From: Arcicella sp.
Lineage (GTDB): Bacteria; Bacteroidota; Bacteroidia; Cytophagales; Spirosomataceae
Direction: 5' to 3'
Assembly (NCBI GenBank): GCA_025354645.1
Contig: JANXML010000116.1
Coordinates: 1-60,549, forward strand
Length of the DNA stretch: 60,549 nt
Shown here piece after piece: positions 46,130 to 55,706 of this stretch (position 1 is its first letter; every line of letters starts with the position of its first letter). The position numbers and the translations under genes are program-made. The notes below the pieces were generated by a model that saw only the letters and a program-made list of their open reading frames with translations, searched no databases and was not told the DNA's origin.

Positions 46130-48007
46130 TTATTTCAATTTAGGTCCTTCCTGAACGGCACTGCAATTATCCAAAGTCCATACAGTTGTGATGACTGATT
46201 TAGCGGTTAAAGCAAGATTTGCGGTACAAGCCGTTAAAGTACCCACTTGAAAATTGAGTGTACCCAAAGCCGTTCCGTCATATTTTACTGGAATATGAAA
46301 TTGCTGAATACCCGTTGTGGTGGTAGTAATTGAATTTACACCATTTGCCAACGACATTCCCGAACCGCTCACGGTGATTGGTGTGAATGTTCCAGCCGTT
46401 GTTACGTTGATGGTTACAATTAAATCTCCTTGTGAAGCTGTGCCTGCCACTGGTGCTGGACTGATTTGTGTTTTGGCACAATCAATTGTTCCTACGCCCG
46501 TGTTTGTGGGGGCTGGTGTTGAAGTAAAGTTTAAAACATTTACTGGACAAGCAACAGTCGTTAAAGTGGCAGCACCACCATCAGCCGTTGTATTGTTGAA
46601 AGTATTGCCCGTTCCGAAAGTATAACCACCCGTTGGCGTACCAGCCTGATTTAGATATGCAGTGGCACTTGCCAACTGAACCTTTGAATTTAAGATAGAT
46701 TGAAAACGGTTTGTACCATCATAACTAATAAAATCTGCTCCTTTGATGGTTGTACTAACCCCAATTCTATTCTCCATGAAAATAGTATTATTCATAGAAG
46801 TACAAGTTGCCGCACCCGAAGCGAGGATTGCTCCACCAAAAGTATTGCCAGGTACTGAGTTTCTGTAAAATACTGAATTATCAACCGTGAAATTTACATT
46901 CGAACCTTCAAGGTGTAATGCTCCGCCACCATCAGCAGAACCTGTTGATTTTTGCTGATCCATGTTGTAGTTATAGGCAAACTTGCAGTTATCAAAATGC
47001 GTTGCCAATGCAGACTGAGCGGTGGTTTGATAAATAGCTCCACCTAAATCTGAATGATTACCATAAAAAGTTGAACCCGTACAGTTTATTGATGAAGTTG
47101 TGGCAAAAATAGCCCCACCCCAATAGTCCATTTTGGTAGAGTTATTCGTGAAACTGCACGTAGTGATTTCGATGGGAGCAGTAGTTGTGTAAATCGCTCC
47201 GCCGTATAAAGAAGAATGATTATTACAGAAAGAACTGTTTTTTACTTTCATGTTATAACCAGTAGGTCCCGTTGTGTTGAAAATTGCTCCGCCATTTTCA
47301 GCATTACAATTACTGAACGCACAACCATCAATAGTAAACTTTGAGCTTGGAGCCGTAGTGATATGGATTGCCCCACCATTATAAGCATTACAACCGTCAA
47401 AAATACAATTTTTGAAATCGACCGTAGGACCATTCACGGTTGTAAAGAAAAACGCTCCGTTGTCTGCCCAGTTATTGATACACTTCAAGTCTTCAAATAA
47501 ATAAGTACAAGCGGCGGCAGTGCTTGATGCGGCATAAAATATTGAACCACTCGTTGCCACACCTTCTGTGAGCGTAAACCCTTTAATAATCAGTTTATTG
47601 GAATACCCAGACCCAGAAACTCCCGCCAAAAACATTCCAAAACCATTACCATTTATTGTGGTAACATTGGTTGTCGGATTATAACCCGATACATTCGTAC
47701 CAGTTGCCGAACTTGGAAAACCTCCTTGAATATTTACATTCACGTTTGGTATCGTCATTTGGGCAGATAATGGATATAAACCTGCGGCTACATAAACATT
47801 ATTTGTGGCAGGAGAAACAGCGTTAGCGGCTGTTATGGCTGCTCCGATACTTCCCATGGCATCGTCCCAGGTTGCTCCTGTGCCTGTGCCACCCGCTTTC
47901 ACATATTTATCAGTTGCAAATACTGAAAGACCCGTTGAAATCACCAAGCCCAGCACGAATGCTGTGCGAAGTAAAAATAACTTGTTGAAATTGAATAAAT
48001 TTTTCAT
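46130..48007 (-). CDS. Secreted beta-helix protein with PMP-like GGAI repeats
   Basis: A 625-aa exported protein. Signal peptide ...STGLSVFA (about residue 31). Residues about 32-430 look like a right-handed parallel beta-helix: DKYVKAGGTGTGATWDDA at the start, then repeated N(G)GAI/F and F.NC/N turns (GGAIHITT, GGAIFNTTG, GGAIYTTTAP, GGAIFATTS, GGAIYQTTA), as in polymorphic-membrane-protein repeats. A linker follows, then a C-terminal domain (about 500-625) starting TIDCAKTQISPAPVAGTAS that is shared with the 2309-aa protein. It ends CSAVQEGPKLK. First gene of a two-gene operon with the 287-aa protein, with a leader stem-loop 18 nt before its ATG. Adhesion or carbohydrate contact is inferred. 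Confidence 0.88.
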   Translation of the reverse strand: MKNLFNFNKLFLLRTAFVLGLVISTGLSVFATDKYVKAGGTGTGATWDDAMGSIGAAITAANAVSPATNNVYVAAGLYPLSAQMTIPNVNVNIQGGFPSSATGTNVSGYNPTTNVTTINGNGFGMFLAGVSGSGYSNKLIIKGFTLTEGVATSGSIFYAASSTAAACTYLFEDLKCINNWADNGAFFFTTVNGPTVDFKNCIFDGCNAYNGGAIHITTAPSSKFTIDGCAFSNCNAENGGAIFNTTGPTGYNMKVKNSSFCNNHSSLYGGAIYTTTAPIEITTCSFTNNSTKMDYWGGAIFATTSSINCTGSTFYGNHSDLGGAIYQTTAQSALATHFDNCKFAYNYNMDQQKSTGSADGGGALHLEGSNVNFTVDNSVFYRNSVPGNTFGGAILASGAATCTSMNNTIFMENRIGVSTTIKGADFISYDGTNRFQSILNSKVQLASATAYLNQAGTPTGGYTFGTGNTFNNTTADGGAATLTTVACPVNVLNFTSTPAPTNTGVGTIDCAKTQISPAPVAGTASQGDLIVTINVTTAGTFTPITVSGSGMSLANGVNSITTTTTGIQQFHIPVKYDGTALGTLNFQVGTLTACTANLALTAKSVITTVWTLDNCSAVQEGPKLK

Positions 48008-48025
48008 GAACTTATTGTTGTTAAG

Positions 48026-48083
48026 CCTCTACCCAAAGGAGGCAATTTGAGAAATTATTTAATTATTTGCCTTTGGGTAAAGG
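48026..48083 (-). promoter_or_regulatory. Conserved leader stem-loop, copy D
   Basis: On the minus strand CCTTTACCCAAAGG, a 30-nt loop, then CCTTTGGGTAGAGG: a 14-bp stem with one G-U pair in the same place as in copies A and B. It ends 18 nt before the ATG at 48007. The CCCC/GGGG pairs of A and B are changed to ACCC/GGGT on both sides, so pairing is kept. Confidence 0.65.
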
Positions 48084-48189
48084 ACTGTTGTAATGGTCTT
48101 TCGACTATTTTTCGCTTTTATCCGATTTGTTGGTTTAGGCAACCCCGTTCAACACTGACAAAAGCAGAATAGTAAATGTCTGATAATCA

Positions 48190-48220
48190 GACCTTATAGG
48201 TTTCAAAAACCTATAAGGTC
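48190..48220. repeat. Palindromic repeat GACCTTATAGG
   Basis: A perfect 11-bp inverted repeat (GACCTTATAGG / CCTATAAGGTC) around a 9-nt A/T-rich loop. A word of this kind is a frequent intergenic palindrome in Bacteroidota. It lies between the 2309-aa and 625-aa protein genes. Confidence 0.65.
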
Positions 48221-48274
48221 TATCCAAATTAATTGTGCCTTAGCATTTATAACTTACGAAGATATTTTTTCGCC

Positions 48275-48298
48275 TTTGTTGGTGTTTTCACCAACAAA
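48275..48298 (-). terminator. Perfect hairpin after the 2309-aa protein gene
   Basis: TTTGTTGGTG, loop of four, CACCAACAAA: a 10-bp perfect stem starting 8 nt after the stop at 48306. There is no T-run after it on the minus strand, so a role as terminator or 3' stabiliser is only likely by position. Confidence 0.5.
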
Positions 48299-48305
48299 TT
48301 CCCGC

Positions 48306-51300
48306 TTACTTCGTCAAAACCCCTGGAATAATCGCCGTACAGCCATCTAATGAATAAACATTCTTAGAAACTACCTTCGGTGCTTTGGTCATATCTGCCG
48401 TACAAGAACCTGCACTGCCAACTGTAAATTGTAAGCTGTTGGTGAGTGCCGTTCCATCATAATGTACTGGAATAATGAAAGTCTGTAATCCTGTTGCGGT
48501 GGCTGTTACGCTGTATGGTGAAAGACTCAACGTAAACCCTGAACCTGTCACTGTTACAGGCGAGAAGGCACCAGTTGTTGTTACATTCACGGTAACGTAC
48601 AAAGCATGATTTGAAGCCGTACCCGCTACTGGTGCAGGTATCATTTGGGTTTTTGAACAATCTATTGTACCCGTTGCTACTGTCCCCGAAACTGTTATCG
48701 TATAAACTGCCACATCACAAAGCGGTGGTAATCCACTATCGCATACCTTTATGCAGTAATAATAAATGCCTGGCGTAGTAGGTGCAGTGTAAGTATAATT
48801 ACCATTTGAGTTCACTACTAAATTTGAACTTCCAGGCAGAGGCGATGCCCCAGCGGGTGCTACACATTTAGGGTCAGTAGCACCATTGCTGTATGTATAT
48901 GGTCCTGTGCCTCCTTGTGGAGCTAAGTCTATGGCTGCATCACCGCTTTTATTACTACCCGCAGCAACTGATTGGCTTTGAGCATTGTTTATCACGAATG
49001 ATTGTATTTTGGTGATGACTTGGTTAGACTTAAATTCTTTGTAAGTATAATTCTGAGCATCTGCACCAATACCCGTTCTTACGGTAAACGTATTTTTGAG
49101 CGTATCACCAACTACTGGATTTGAAACTGTGATGGCTTTGATTTTAATAATCAAAGTTTGTCCACCATTGATTGTCAAATCTCTAATATCAAATGTACCA
49201 GTGCCAGCATAAGCATTCGTCAAAGGTGTTCCCGAAGGTGTTGGCAAATACGTAAGCGTGCTTGTTACATATTTTGCATTGCCCTGTAATATATCTGTTA
49301 GTTGCGTAGTAGTGGCGGCTATACCATTGTTTTTGATTGTATAAGTATATTCTACTGTTCCTCCTTGTGGCATGGCTGCTTTATCTACTGCTTTTGTCAG
49401 AGTCAAATTAGCCGTTGCTGGTGGAGCCGTAATCGTGATTGGTGTTGGATTGGTTGCTCCTGCGATATTTGGCTCATCTGACTGATACGTGTTTCCATTC
49501 ACCGTAAATGATGCTTGATTGTTCAACGTACCCGTTTGTGAAGCAACTGCCTCTACATAGATATATGAAGTTCCAGTTGGAAGCGAAATATTGCCTAATG
49601 TCAATGTTTTTGTACTTCCGTAACTGTTTTGTGAACCAATCGCTAAGGTTGTAGCCAAGGTGCTATCTTTCCATGTAATACCCGTTGGTAATACGTCATT
49701 CAAATTGACAGTCTGAGGATTACAATTAAAGTTCTGGAATTTGAACTTGTACGTAAATGTTTCTCCCTGACGGCTCGAATTTGGCGAAACCGTTTTGAAT
49801 AAATACACATTATCAGGTGTAACTACCTCTGGAACAACCTCTTTACAAGTAATATCTATTGCACCAATGGCAATATCGTTGAACTTATCAATGCCTGGAT
49901 ACAGTGCATCTTCTTTGGTATGTTCCACAAAAATCTCATCAATTGGCGACTCGAAGTTTACGTACATATCACCTAACACCGTCCAGTCCCAAGGATAAAT
50001 TGACCCCGTGCCTGTGTTACCACTGATGGTTACGTTGGTATATAATTTATTGGTAGAGAGAATTGGATTAACCACTGCTCCGCCCAATTTACCATAGACT
50101 TTCACAACGTCTTTACCCCACCACCAACCATCGATGTCTTTGATTTTGAATGAAACCTTAGACGCTGGTTGTGCTGTACTTACTGCACCCGTATTATGCA
50201 AAGCTATTTTGGTTGTAACTACCGTTGTTGGCGTATTGTCATAACGTGGAATATACAAGTAATTATAATAACTTACAGGATACCAATCCAGTGTTGGTTG
50301 ATACAATATTGGAGCGGCATTATTGATTGAAGTTGCACCCGAGCGAACCGTTACCGTAGCTGACTGACCTCCACCCAAATTATAGGTTTTGTCACTCGTA
50401 CCCCACGACCACCAATCAAATGAAGGCGTGAACGACAACCAATTTAAGGTTTTGTCGCCACCTGTACACAAGTTGGCAGGTGGGTTTGTGCTACCCACGT
50501 AGCGTACATATTGCGTTCCCGTGAAATTATATCCTGATTCAAATTCTCCTGACGTTCCATTATAATTTGCTGGAACATTAGCCACAATATTTGTGAAAGC
50601 TGCATCAGATGCAATTTGCATAAATACGGTGCTGGTAGGTCCGAAACCAAAGGCTGTCAAATTGGTTGAAACTCTGGTCATTTCTACTGAACCTGTCTCT
50701 ACGAATTGCCATATACGTTGCGTTGCTTTATCTGTGCCTTCTGGTTTGCAAGGAGCGGCTGGCGAAAGTGTAGTTAAAGTAACTGCACCATTATTATCAC
50801 CCGCCAACAAGAACGAAGCGTTGGTATCGAATGCTCCCGTATTGGTGGAGTTGGTAGTATTAATTTGATTATCAATACCAATCGTCATCAAAGAACCTGT
50901 ATTAACCGATTTTGATTGCTTTTGATTTAAGGCTTGACAATCATCACGACCAATACCGAATACGTTATTGTGAAAAGCTGAGTTGGCTGTTTTATCCCAT
51001 ATTTTGGTTGTGCCATTACCCGCTATGTAGTCACCTTCTGTTATTAAGGCACTATTATCTGCAACATCTAAGGTAATACCATATTTAATGGCTAAATAGG
51101 TTTGTACTCGTTGGCGTTCTTGAATCGTTAATTCTCTTGAAAAATGGATAATTTCCTGAGTTTTATTATTATTCATACCAAAAGAATTACCACCACCTAC
51201 GGTAAGGAAGTTGTAAGGCACAAACGTCCCCCCACCTGATTTTCCCGTTGCTGACACTTCATTACCGTTATTACCTACCGAAGTTGCACCCGTTGTGCTA

Positions 51301-54300
51301 TTGAGTGATGCACTCATAATCGTAGGCGTATTCAAAGTAAATAACTTAGTACCATTCAAACGATTATAAACATTACCTGGTGCTACACCCGCAAAAGGGG
51401 CTGAAATATAGTGTAATGAAACTTTATCTTCGGCTATATCAGAAGTACCCAAACCCCAATTGTGTAAACCAGCATCACTATTATCAGTATCCGTAAAACG
51501 AATAAAGTTATTATAACTTCCTTTTGCTGCGTATTTATTAACCACACCAAAAGTAGTCGTATTGATAGCATAATTTGAACCCGTTACAGTTGTGTTTAGT
51601 CTTTGATTACCAGTAAAATTAATGTAAGGATTATAGTTACTCAAAGCATCTCCATCTGAGAAAGAAGGTTGTAAAGTAGTTGTCGCTTGTGTAAGAGCAG
51701 GATTATTTCCACTGGGATCAGTATCTGCCCAACCCGTTACTACTGTTCCTGTCTTTGTAACATTTTTTGCAGGGTCAAACCAAAAATCAAGTCCAGATAC
51801 ACAACCAGGAGAAAAGATTTCACTACCAAACGTAAAATATTGACCATCGGTAAAATCATAGTTTACTGAACCGCTTACGAGAGGTATTTCCGTTACACCC
51901 GTAGCAAAAGTTGGGTCAGTACTCACTAATAAGTGCTTTCCACCTGCTGAGTTATTGATTGAAACACTACCCACCGTACCTGTTTCTTGGACTTTCCAAA
52001 CACGATTCATGCGGAAATATCCACCCGCTGGCGTGTATGAACTGATAGCGTAAGCCACTCCGTAAGAAGCCGCAAGACCATTGTCTCCAATGATTTCAAA
52101 ACTCTTATCGGCTGTGAAATTATTGGTGTTAGCAGCATTTGTGGCTACAATGACATTATTATTACCAATCGTTACAATAGAACCTGCATTAGTTGATTTT
52201 GATTGTTTTTGGTTTAAGCCCTGGCAATCATCACGACCGATACCGAAGACACCGTTGTGGTAAGCTGAGTTGGCAGTCTTATCCCAAATTTTCACACTTG
52301 AACCAGATAAATAATCATGATCAAGTGTTAAACCATATTTAATACCGAAATAAGTATCTACACGATTTCTTTCATTATCGGTAAGTACGGAATTATAATA
52401 AGCTACTTCTGGCACACGCCCTTGCATACCGTAGGTGCTACCACCGATTTGCATATTGGCACTCAAATCGCCAGTAATATTGTCGCTGTAAATTGTGGTG
52501 TTACCGTTCCAACTTACTTCCTTATTGTTAGTACCCGTGATAGCATTGATACGCCCACCGTACAAACCTATCGTTCCGAAGGTAATATTGGCAGTAGTAT
52601 TCCATCTATTAACAGTACCTCCTTTTGATAACCAGTGGTGAACAGGATTGTGGTTTGCACCATTAAGTGCTGTTCCAAGGGCAAAATCGTGAAGTACCGC
52701 ACCACCTGCACCGCTACCGAAACGGAAAGCATGGTTGTAGGTAGGATCAATGTTAGCATCTTTTTGAGCTACCAAGAAAGTAGTATGCAATCTGCCCAAA
52801 GCCGTAGGATCAACTACGCCCGTGATATGAGCATTAGCTGGGAACAATACGTAAGGATTAAAATTACTTTGAGCATCTCCTGGTGATAAACTGATTGTAG
52901 CTGTTGTTCCCGAAGCGGCTTTTGTCAATGACAAATCATTGTTTCTATCCGCCCAAGCCGTTACGCTTGTTGTGCCTGTTACTGCCTGACTTGCATCATA
53001 CCAGTATTGTAAGCCAATTGATACACAACCTGGGGATTTCAGATTACATCTATCTTTTATATTATTATTTGCCCATGAAGCATAGCCAGATATATAATTA
53101 AGAATACCATTATCAGCCACCGTTTCAACTGCATCCGCCAAGCCATTTGTTCCAACTGCACCCGTAAATTTGAAATTAGCGGTTTTATCAGAGGTTGCAC
53201 CCGCTTCGTAAGCATCTGAACAACCGTCACCATCAGAATCTAAATCAAAACGATTAACGATTCCGTCATTATCTGTATCTGCATTTGGACAATCGGTTGA
53301 ACCCACCGTGACACCCGTCCAATTTTCAAGGGTTGAAGAAGTGTAAGAAATACTTGAATATGTACCAATTAACTGAATAGTACCATTAGACTCTGCAAAT
53401 GGACCAACAAGTGTATTACCAGATTTAGTAACACCACCTTTCTGACCAAGTAATATAAAGTCATTGGCAAAAGTAAAGCTACTATTATTCATGCTCCAAA
53501 AGACTAAAATTGGGTCTTTTACTGGTTGGCTAAATGTGTAAGTATGAGTCAAACCTACACCGTGAAATGCCTGCAAGCCTTCTACGCCTGAAACTGGCAT
53601 CACACCATTATAAGCATCTCCTAAATTAAAATAACCTGGTGTTTGAATTGTTTGTACCTGAGGAGAAGTATAAGTAACCGTTACATTTCCTGCGGTTAAT
53701 GGTAAAGTACCTGTCGCTGAACTTCCTGCTGTAACGGCAGTCCAATCCGTCCATTTTGCGAAAGGTGGACACTGATTTTCAACACTGTCTAAGACACCAT
53801 CGTTATCATCATCTAAATCAAGACTATCGGCAATACCGTCATTATCGTTATCGGGTATATTTCCGCCAAATGTATAATAATCACCATCGGCAAAATCTAT
53901 TGTTGCCGTGTAATAATCTACGCCACCAATAGTTTCAACATTCATTACAACCTGCGTATCAGTACCATCAAACGTAGCATTTCCATTACTGCGGAGTAAC
54001 GTTACGCTCGTTAAATCACTTGTGAAAGATTTAAGAATAGCTACCTTCACACTGCCAACCGTACCCGTTTCTTGGATTTTCCAAACACGAGTAATACGAT
54101 GTGTCATACTACCGAAGACAAAAGGAGTCGCAAAATTTGTTGCTCCTGCATCAGAACCCGACATTTCAAATGATTTATCTACGGTGAAACCCGCTGAATT
54201 AGTAGCATTCGTAGTGGCAAAACCAGTCGTAGAAATGATTGGCTGAAAACCATTATTACCTGACATTGATTGTTTTTGGCTTAAACCTTGACAATCATCA

Positions 54301-55235
54301 CGACCGATACCGAATGTATTATTAGTATGCGTTGAATTGGCTACTCTGTCCCAAATAACGGTATTATCACCCGCCAAATAATTATGACCTAATGATGTGC
54401 CATATTTAACGCCGAGATAAGTGTTTACTCGTTGGCGTTCTTGGGTTGTTAATTTTCTATTGTATAAAACAATTTCAGAAATATCCCCATTGAAGATTGC
54501 TCCTGTGATTGCTCCAATATGATTACCTCCCAAGTTGGTAGAAAAATTTACGGTATTGGATGTTGTCGAATATTCTGTTGTTCCATTGAATGCAGCCTGC
54601 CAATCGTTCGTGGCAGAATACATATTGAATAGATTAAAGTTTGTGAGATCTATGGCAGAACCACTTGTTGTACCACCACCTTCTACAACAACTTTCGTTA
54701 TTGGATTCCATGCTTTTCGTACACTCGTTCCAAAATCTTGGTATAAAAAACCATTGCTTAATGGATAATAGGCATCCGAAGCACCGCCAAAATCAAATGG
54801 ACCTCCAAGGCTTGTGTTGTTATTCTTGGCACGAACCATTGAAAATACTTCTCCAGCCGTAAAAGTTGAAGTAAAGTTATTGGTACTACCCAAACCTACA
54901 TCGGTTCTGAAATAATCATCTCCGTCAAAATTTACGGTAGGATTAAAATTAACGACGTTAGACACTAATCGAGGGTCAGAATTAACGTAGTTTAACGTTC
55001 TACTTAAACCACTTTTATCCGTCCAGTTGGTTAAGTTACCTGGTGCTGAAGGCACAGTACCATCATCGGCTTTGAGCCAATATTGTAAACCAGCAGGCAC
55101 ACAACCAGGTGTTTGGGCAAAACTTTGACTTATAACTCCCAACATCAAGATAGGAATAATGACCAACTGTTGAAAAATACGTTCAACAAATTGAGTTCTA
55201 AACAATGGAAAAAGTAGCGGCTTTTTCATATTCAT
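48306..55235 (-). CDS. Giant secreted protein (2309 aa) with three LamG-like/DUF8202-like blocks
   Basis: An exported protein with a long signal peptide ([11 protein letters not shown]...GVISQSFAQ, about 41 aa). Three related blocks start GLQYWLKADD (about 45), GLQYWYDAS (about 733) and GLDFWFDPAK (about 1143). Each is a concanavalin/LamG-like domain followed by L..(Q/N)ER.RV.TY.(G/A)(V/I)KYG.(S/T)L and FGIGRDDCQ(G/A)L.QKQS, a pattern I associate with DUF8202 of Bacteroidota surface proteins. Between blocks 1 and 2 lie thrombospondin-3-like calcium loops (about 455-485 and 655-690). After block 3 come a Trp-rich domain, two DUF11-like domains (about 1808-1910 and 1935-2075), one Ig-like unit and the TIDCSKTQ domain shared with the 625-aa protein. 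It ends CTAIIPGVLTK. Likely a carbohydrate- or surface-binding adhesin. Confidence 0.92.
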   Translation of the reverse strand: MNMKKPLLFPLFRTQFVERIFQQLVIIPILMLGVISQSFAQTPGCVPAGLQYWLKADDGTVPSAPGNLTNWTDKSGLSRTLNYVNSDPRLVSNVVNFNPTVNFDGDDYFRTDVGLGSTNNFTSTFTAGEVFSMVRAKNNNTSLGGPFDFGGASDAYYPLSNGFLYQDFGTSVRKAWNPITKVVVEGGGTTSGSAIDLTNFNLFNMYSATNDWQAAFNGTTEYSTTSNTVNFSTNLGGNHIGAITGAIFNGDISEIVLYNRKLTTQERQRVNTYLGVKYGTSLGHNYLAGDNTVIWDRVANSTHTNNTFGIGRDDCQGLSQKQSMSGNNGFQPIISTTGFATTNATNSAGFTVDKSFEMSGSDAGATNFATPFVFGSMTHRITRVWKIQETGTVGSVKVAILKSFTSDLTSVTLLRSNGNATFDGTDTQVVMNVETIGGVDYYTATIDFADGDYYTFGGNIPDNDNDGIADSLDLDDDNDGVLDSVENQCPPFAKWTDWTAVTAGSSATGTLPLTAGNVTVTYTSPQVQTIQTPGYFNLGDAYNGVMPVSGVEGLQAFHGVGLTHTYTFSQPVKDPILVFWSMNNSSFTFANDFILLGQKGGVTKSGNTLVGPFAESNGTIQLIGTYSSISYTSSTLENWTGVTVGSTDCPNADTDNDGIVNRFDLDSDGDGCSDAYEAGATSDKTANFKFTGAVGTNGLADAVETVADNGILNYISGYASWANNNIKDRCNLKSPGCVSIGLQYWYDASQAVTGTTSVTAWADRNNDLSLTKAASGTTATISLSPGDAQSNFNPYVLFPANAHITGVVDPTALGRLHTTFLVAQKDANIDPTYNHAFRFGSGAGGAVLHDFALGTALNGANHNPVHHWLSKGGTVNRWNTTANITFGTIGLYGGRINAITGTNNKEVSWNGNTTIYSDNITGDLSANMQIGGSTYGMQGRVPEVAYYNSVLTDNERNRVDTYFGIKYGLTLDHDYLSGSSVKIWDKTANSAYHNGVFGIGRDDCQGLNQKQSKSTNAGSIVTIGNNNVIVATNAANTNNFTADKSFEIIGDNGLAASYGVAYAISSYTPAGGYFRMNRVWKVQETGTVGSVSINNSAGGKHLLVSTDPTFATGVTEIPLVSGSVNYDFTDGQYFTFGSEIFSPGCVSGLDFWFDPAKNVTKTGTVVTGWADTDPSGNNPALTQATTTLQPSFSDGDALSNYNPYINFTGNQRLNTTVTGSNYAINTTTFGVVNKYAAKGSYNNFIRFTDTDNSDAGLHNWGLGTSDIAEDKVSLHYISAPFAGVAPGNVYNRLNGTKLFTLNTPTIMSASLNSTTGATSVGNNGNEVSATGKSGGGTFVPYNFLTVGGGNSFGMNNNKTQEIIHFSRELTIQERQRVQTYLAIKYGITLDVADNSALITEGDYIAGNGTTKIWDKTANSAFHNNVFGIGRDDCQALNQKQSKSVNTGSLMTIGIDNQINTTNSTNTGAFDTNASFLLAGDNNGAVTLTTLSPAAPCKPEGTDKATQRIWQFVETGSVEMTRVSTNLTAFGFGPTSTVFMQIASDAAFTNIVANVPANYNGTSGEFESGYNFTGTQYVRYVGSTNPPANLCTGGDKTLNWLSFTPSFDWWSWGTSDKTYNLGGGQSATVTVRSGATSINNAAPILYQPTLDWYPVSYYNYLYIPRYDNTPTTVVTTKIALHNTGAVSTAQPASKVSFKIKDIDGWWWGKDVVKVYGKLGGAVVNPILSTNKLYTNVTISGNTGTGSIYPWDWTVLGDMYVNFESPIDEIFVEHTKEDALYPGIDKFNDIAIGAIDITCKEVVPEVVTPDNVYLFKTVSPNSSRQGETFTYKFKFQNFNCNPQTVNLNDVLPTGITWKDSTLATTLAIGSQNSYGSTKTLTLGNISLPTGTSYIYVEAVASQTGTLNNQASFTVNGNTYQSDEPNIAGATNPTPITITAPPATANLTLTKAVDKAAMPQGGTVEYTYTIKNNGIAATTTQLTDILQGNAKYVTSTLTYLPTPSGTPLTNAYAGTGTFDIRDLTINGGQTLIIKIKAITVSNPVVGDTLKNTFTVRTGIGADAQNYTYKEFKSNQVITKIQSFVINNAQSQSVAAGSNKSGDAAIDLAPQGGTGPYTYSNGATDPKCVAPAGASPLPGSSNLVVNSNGNYTYTAPTTPGIYYYCIKVCDSGLPPLCDVAVYTITVSGTVATGTIDCSKTQMIPAPVAGTASNHALYVTVNVTTTGAFSPVTVTGSGFTLSLSPYSVTATATGLQTFIIPVHYDGTALTNSLQFTVGSAGSCTADMTKAPKVVSKNVYSLDGCTAIIPGVLTK

Positions 55236-55250
55236 AATATTTGATTATGT

Positions 55251-55302
55251 CCTCTTCCCCAAGATGGACTACGTTCAACATATATCCCTTTTGGGGAAAA
55301 GG
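55251..55302 (-). promoter_or_regulatory. Conserved leader stem-loop, copy B
   Basis: On the minus strand CCTTTTCCCCAA, a 28-nt loop, then TTGGGGAAGAGG, ending 15 nt before the ATG at 55235. Stem and spacing are the same as in copy A (44923-44974), and the loops differ at only about five positions. Confidence 0.75.
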
Positions 55303-55392
55303 CGTTTTGAATTTACTTTTTTACTGAAAAATATTTTTGGTATAAAACACAAAACATACGATTTGAGGGAGTTAGATAGTTAGTCAAATCCC

Positions 55393-55440
55393 TCAAATGA
55401 TACTCTGTGATCGTAAAGGAAAAAGTAGCGGCTTTTTCAT
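55393..55440 (-). other. 15-codon mini-frame MKKPLLFPL... (leader peptide or gene relic)
   Basis: ATG at 55440 opens a 15-codon frame ([15 protein letters not shown]) closed by TGA at 55393-55395. Its first nine residues equal the start of the 2309-aa protein and the extended start of the 878-aa protein, and it too is preceded by a stem-loop at the same distance. It may be a duplicated gene start whose body was lost, or a translated leader peptide. Confidence 0.45.
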
Positions 55441-55454
55441 AAATATTTATTAAG

Positions 55455-55510
55455 CTCTCTTCCCCAAGAAAAGCAATGTTGTGATGACACTCCTTTGGGG
55501 GAAAGAAAGG
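55455..55510 (-). promoter_or_regulatory. Conserved leader stem-loop, copy C (weaker)
   Basis: On the minus strand a 5' arm with TTTCCCCCAAAG pairs with TTGGGGAAGAGAG after about 27 nt, with small mismatches. It ends 14 nt before the mini-frame ATG at 55440. It lies upstream of copy B in the same gap. The rest of the gap to 55706 shows no gene. Confidence 0.55.
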
Positions 55511-55706
55511 AATTTATGGAATAAGTTGGTAAAGAAAGCATGAGATTTCGACTCCAACTGAAAGAACGTTTTTGGATAATATCCATTCGAGTTACCCAAT
55601 AAAATTGAGTAACATATTTTTTACAATAAACTGATAATCAAATAGTTATGTATTAAAATCAGGAACTAATAAAGACGTATTGAAATTATCTCCTAATCCC
55701 TAATCC

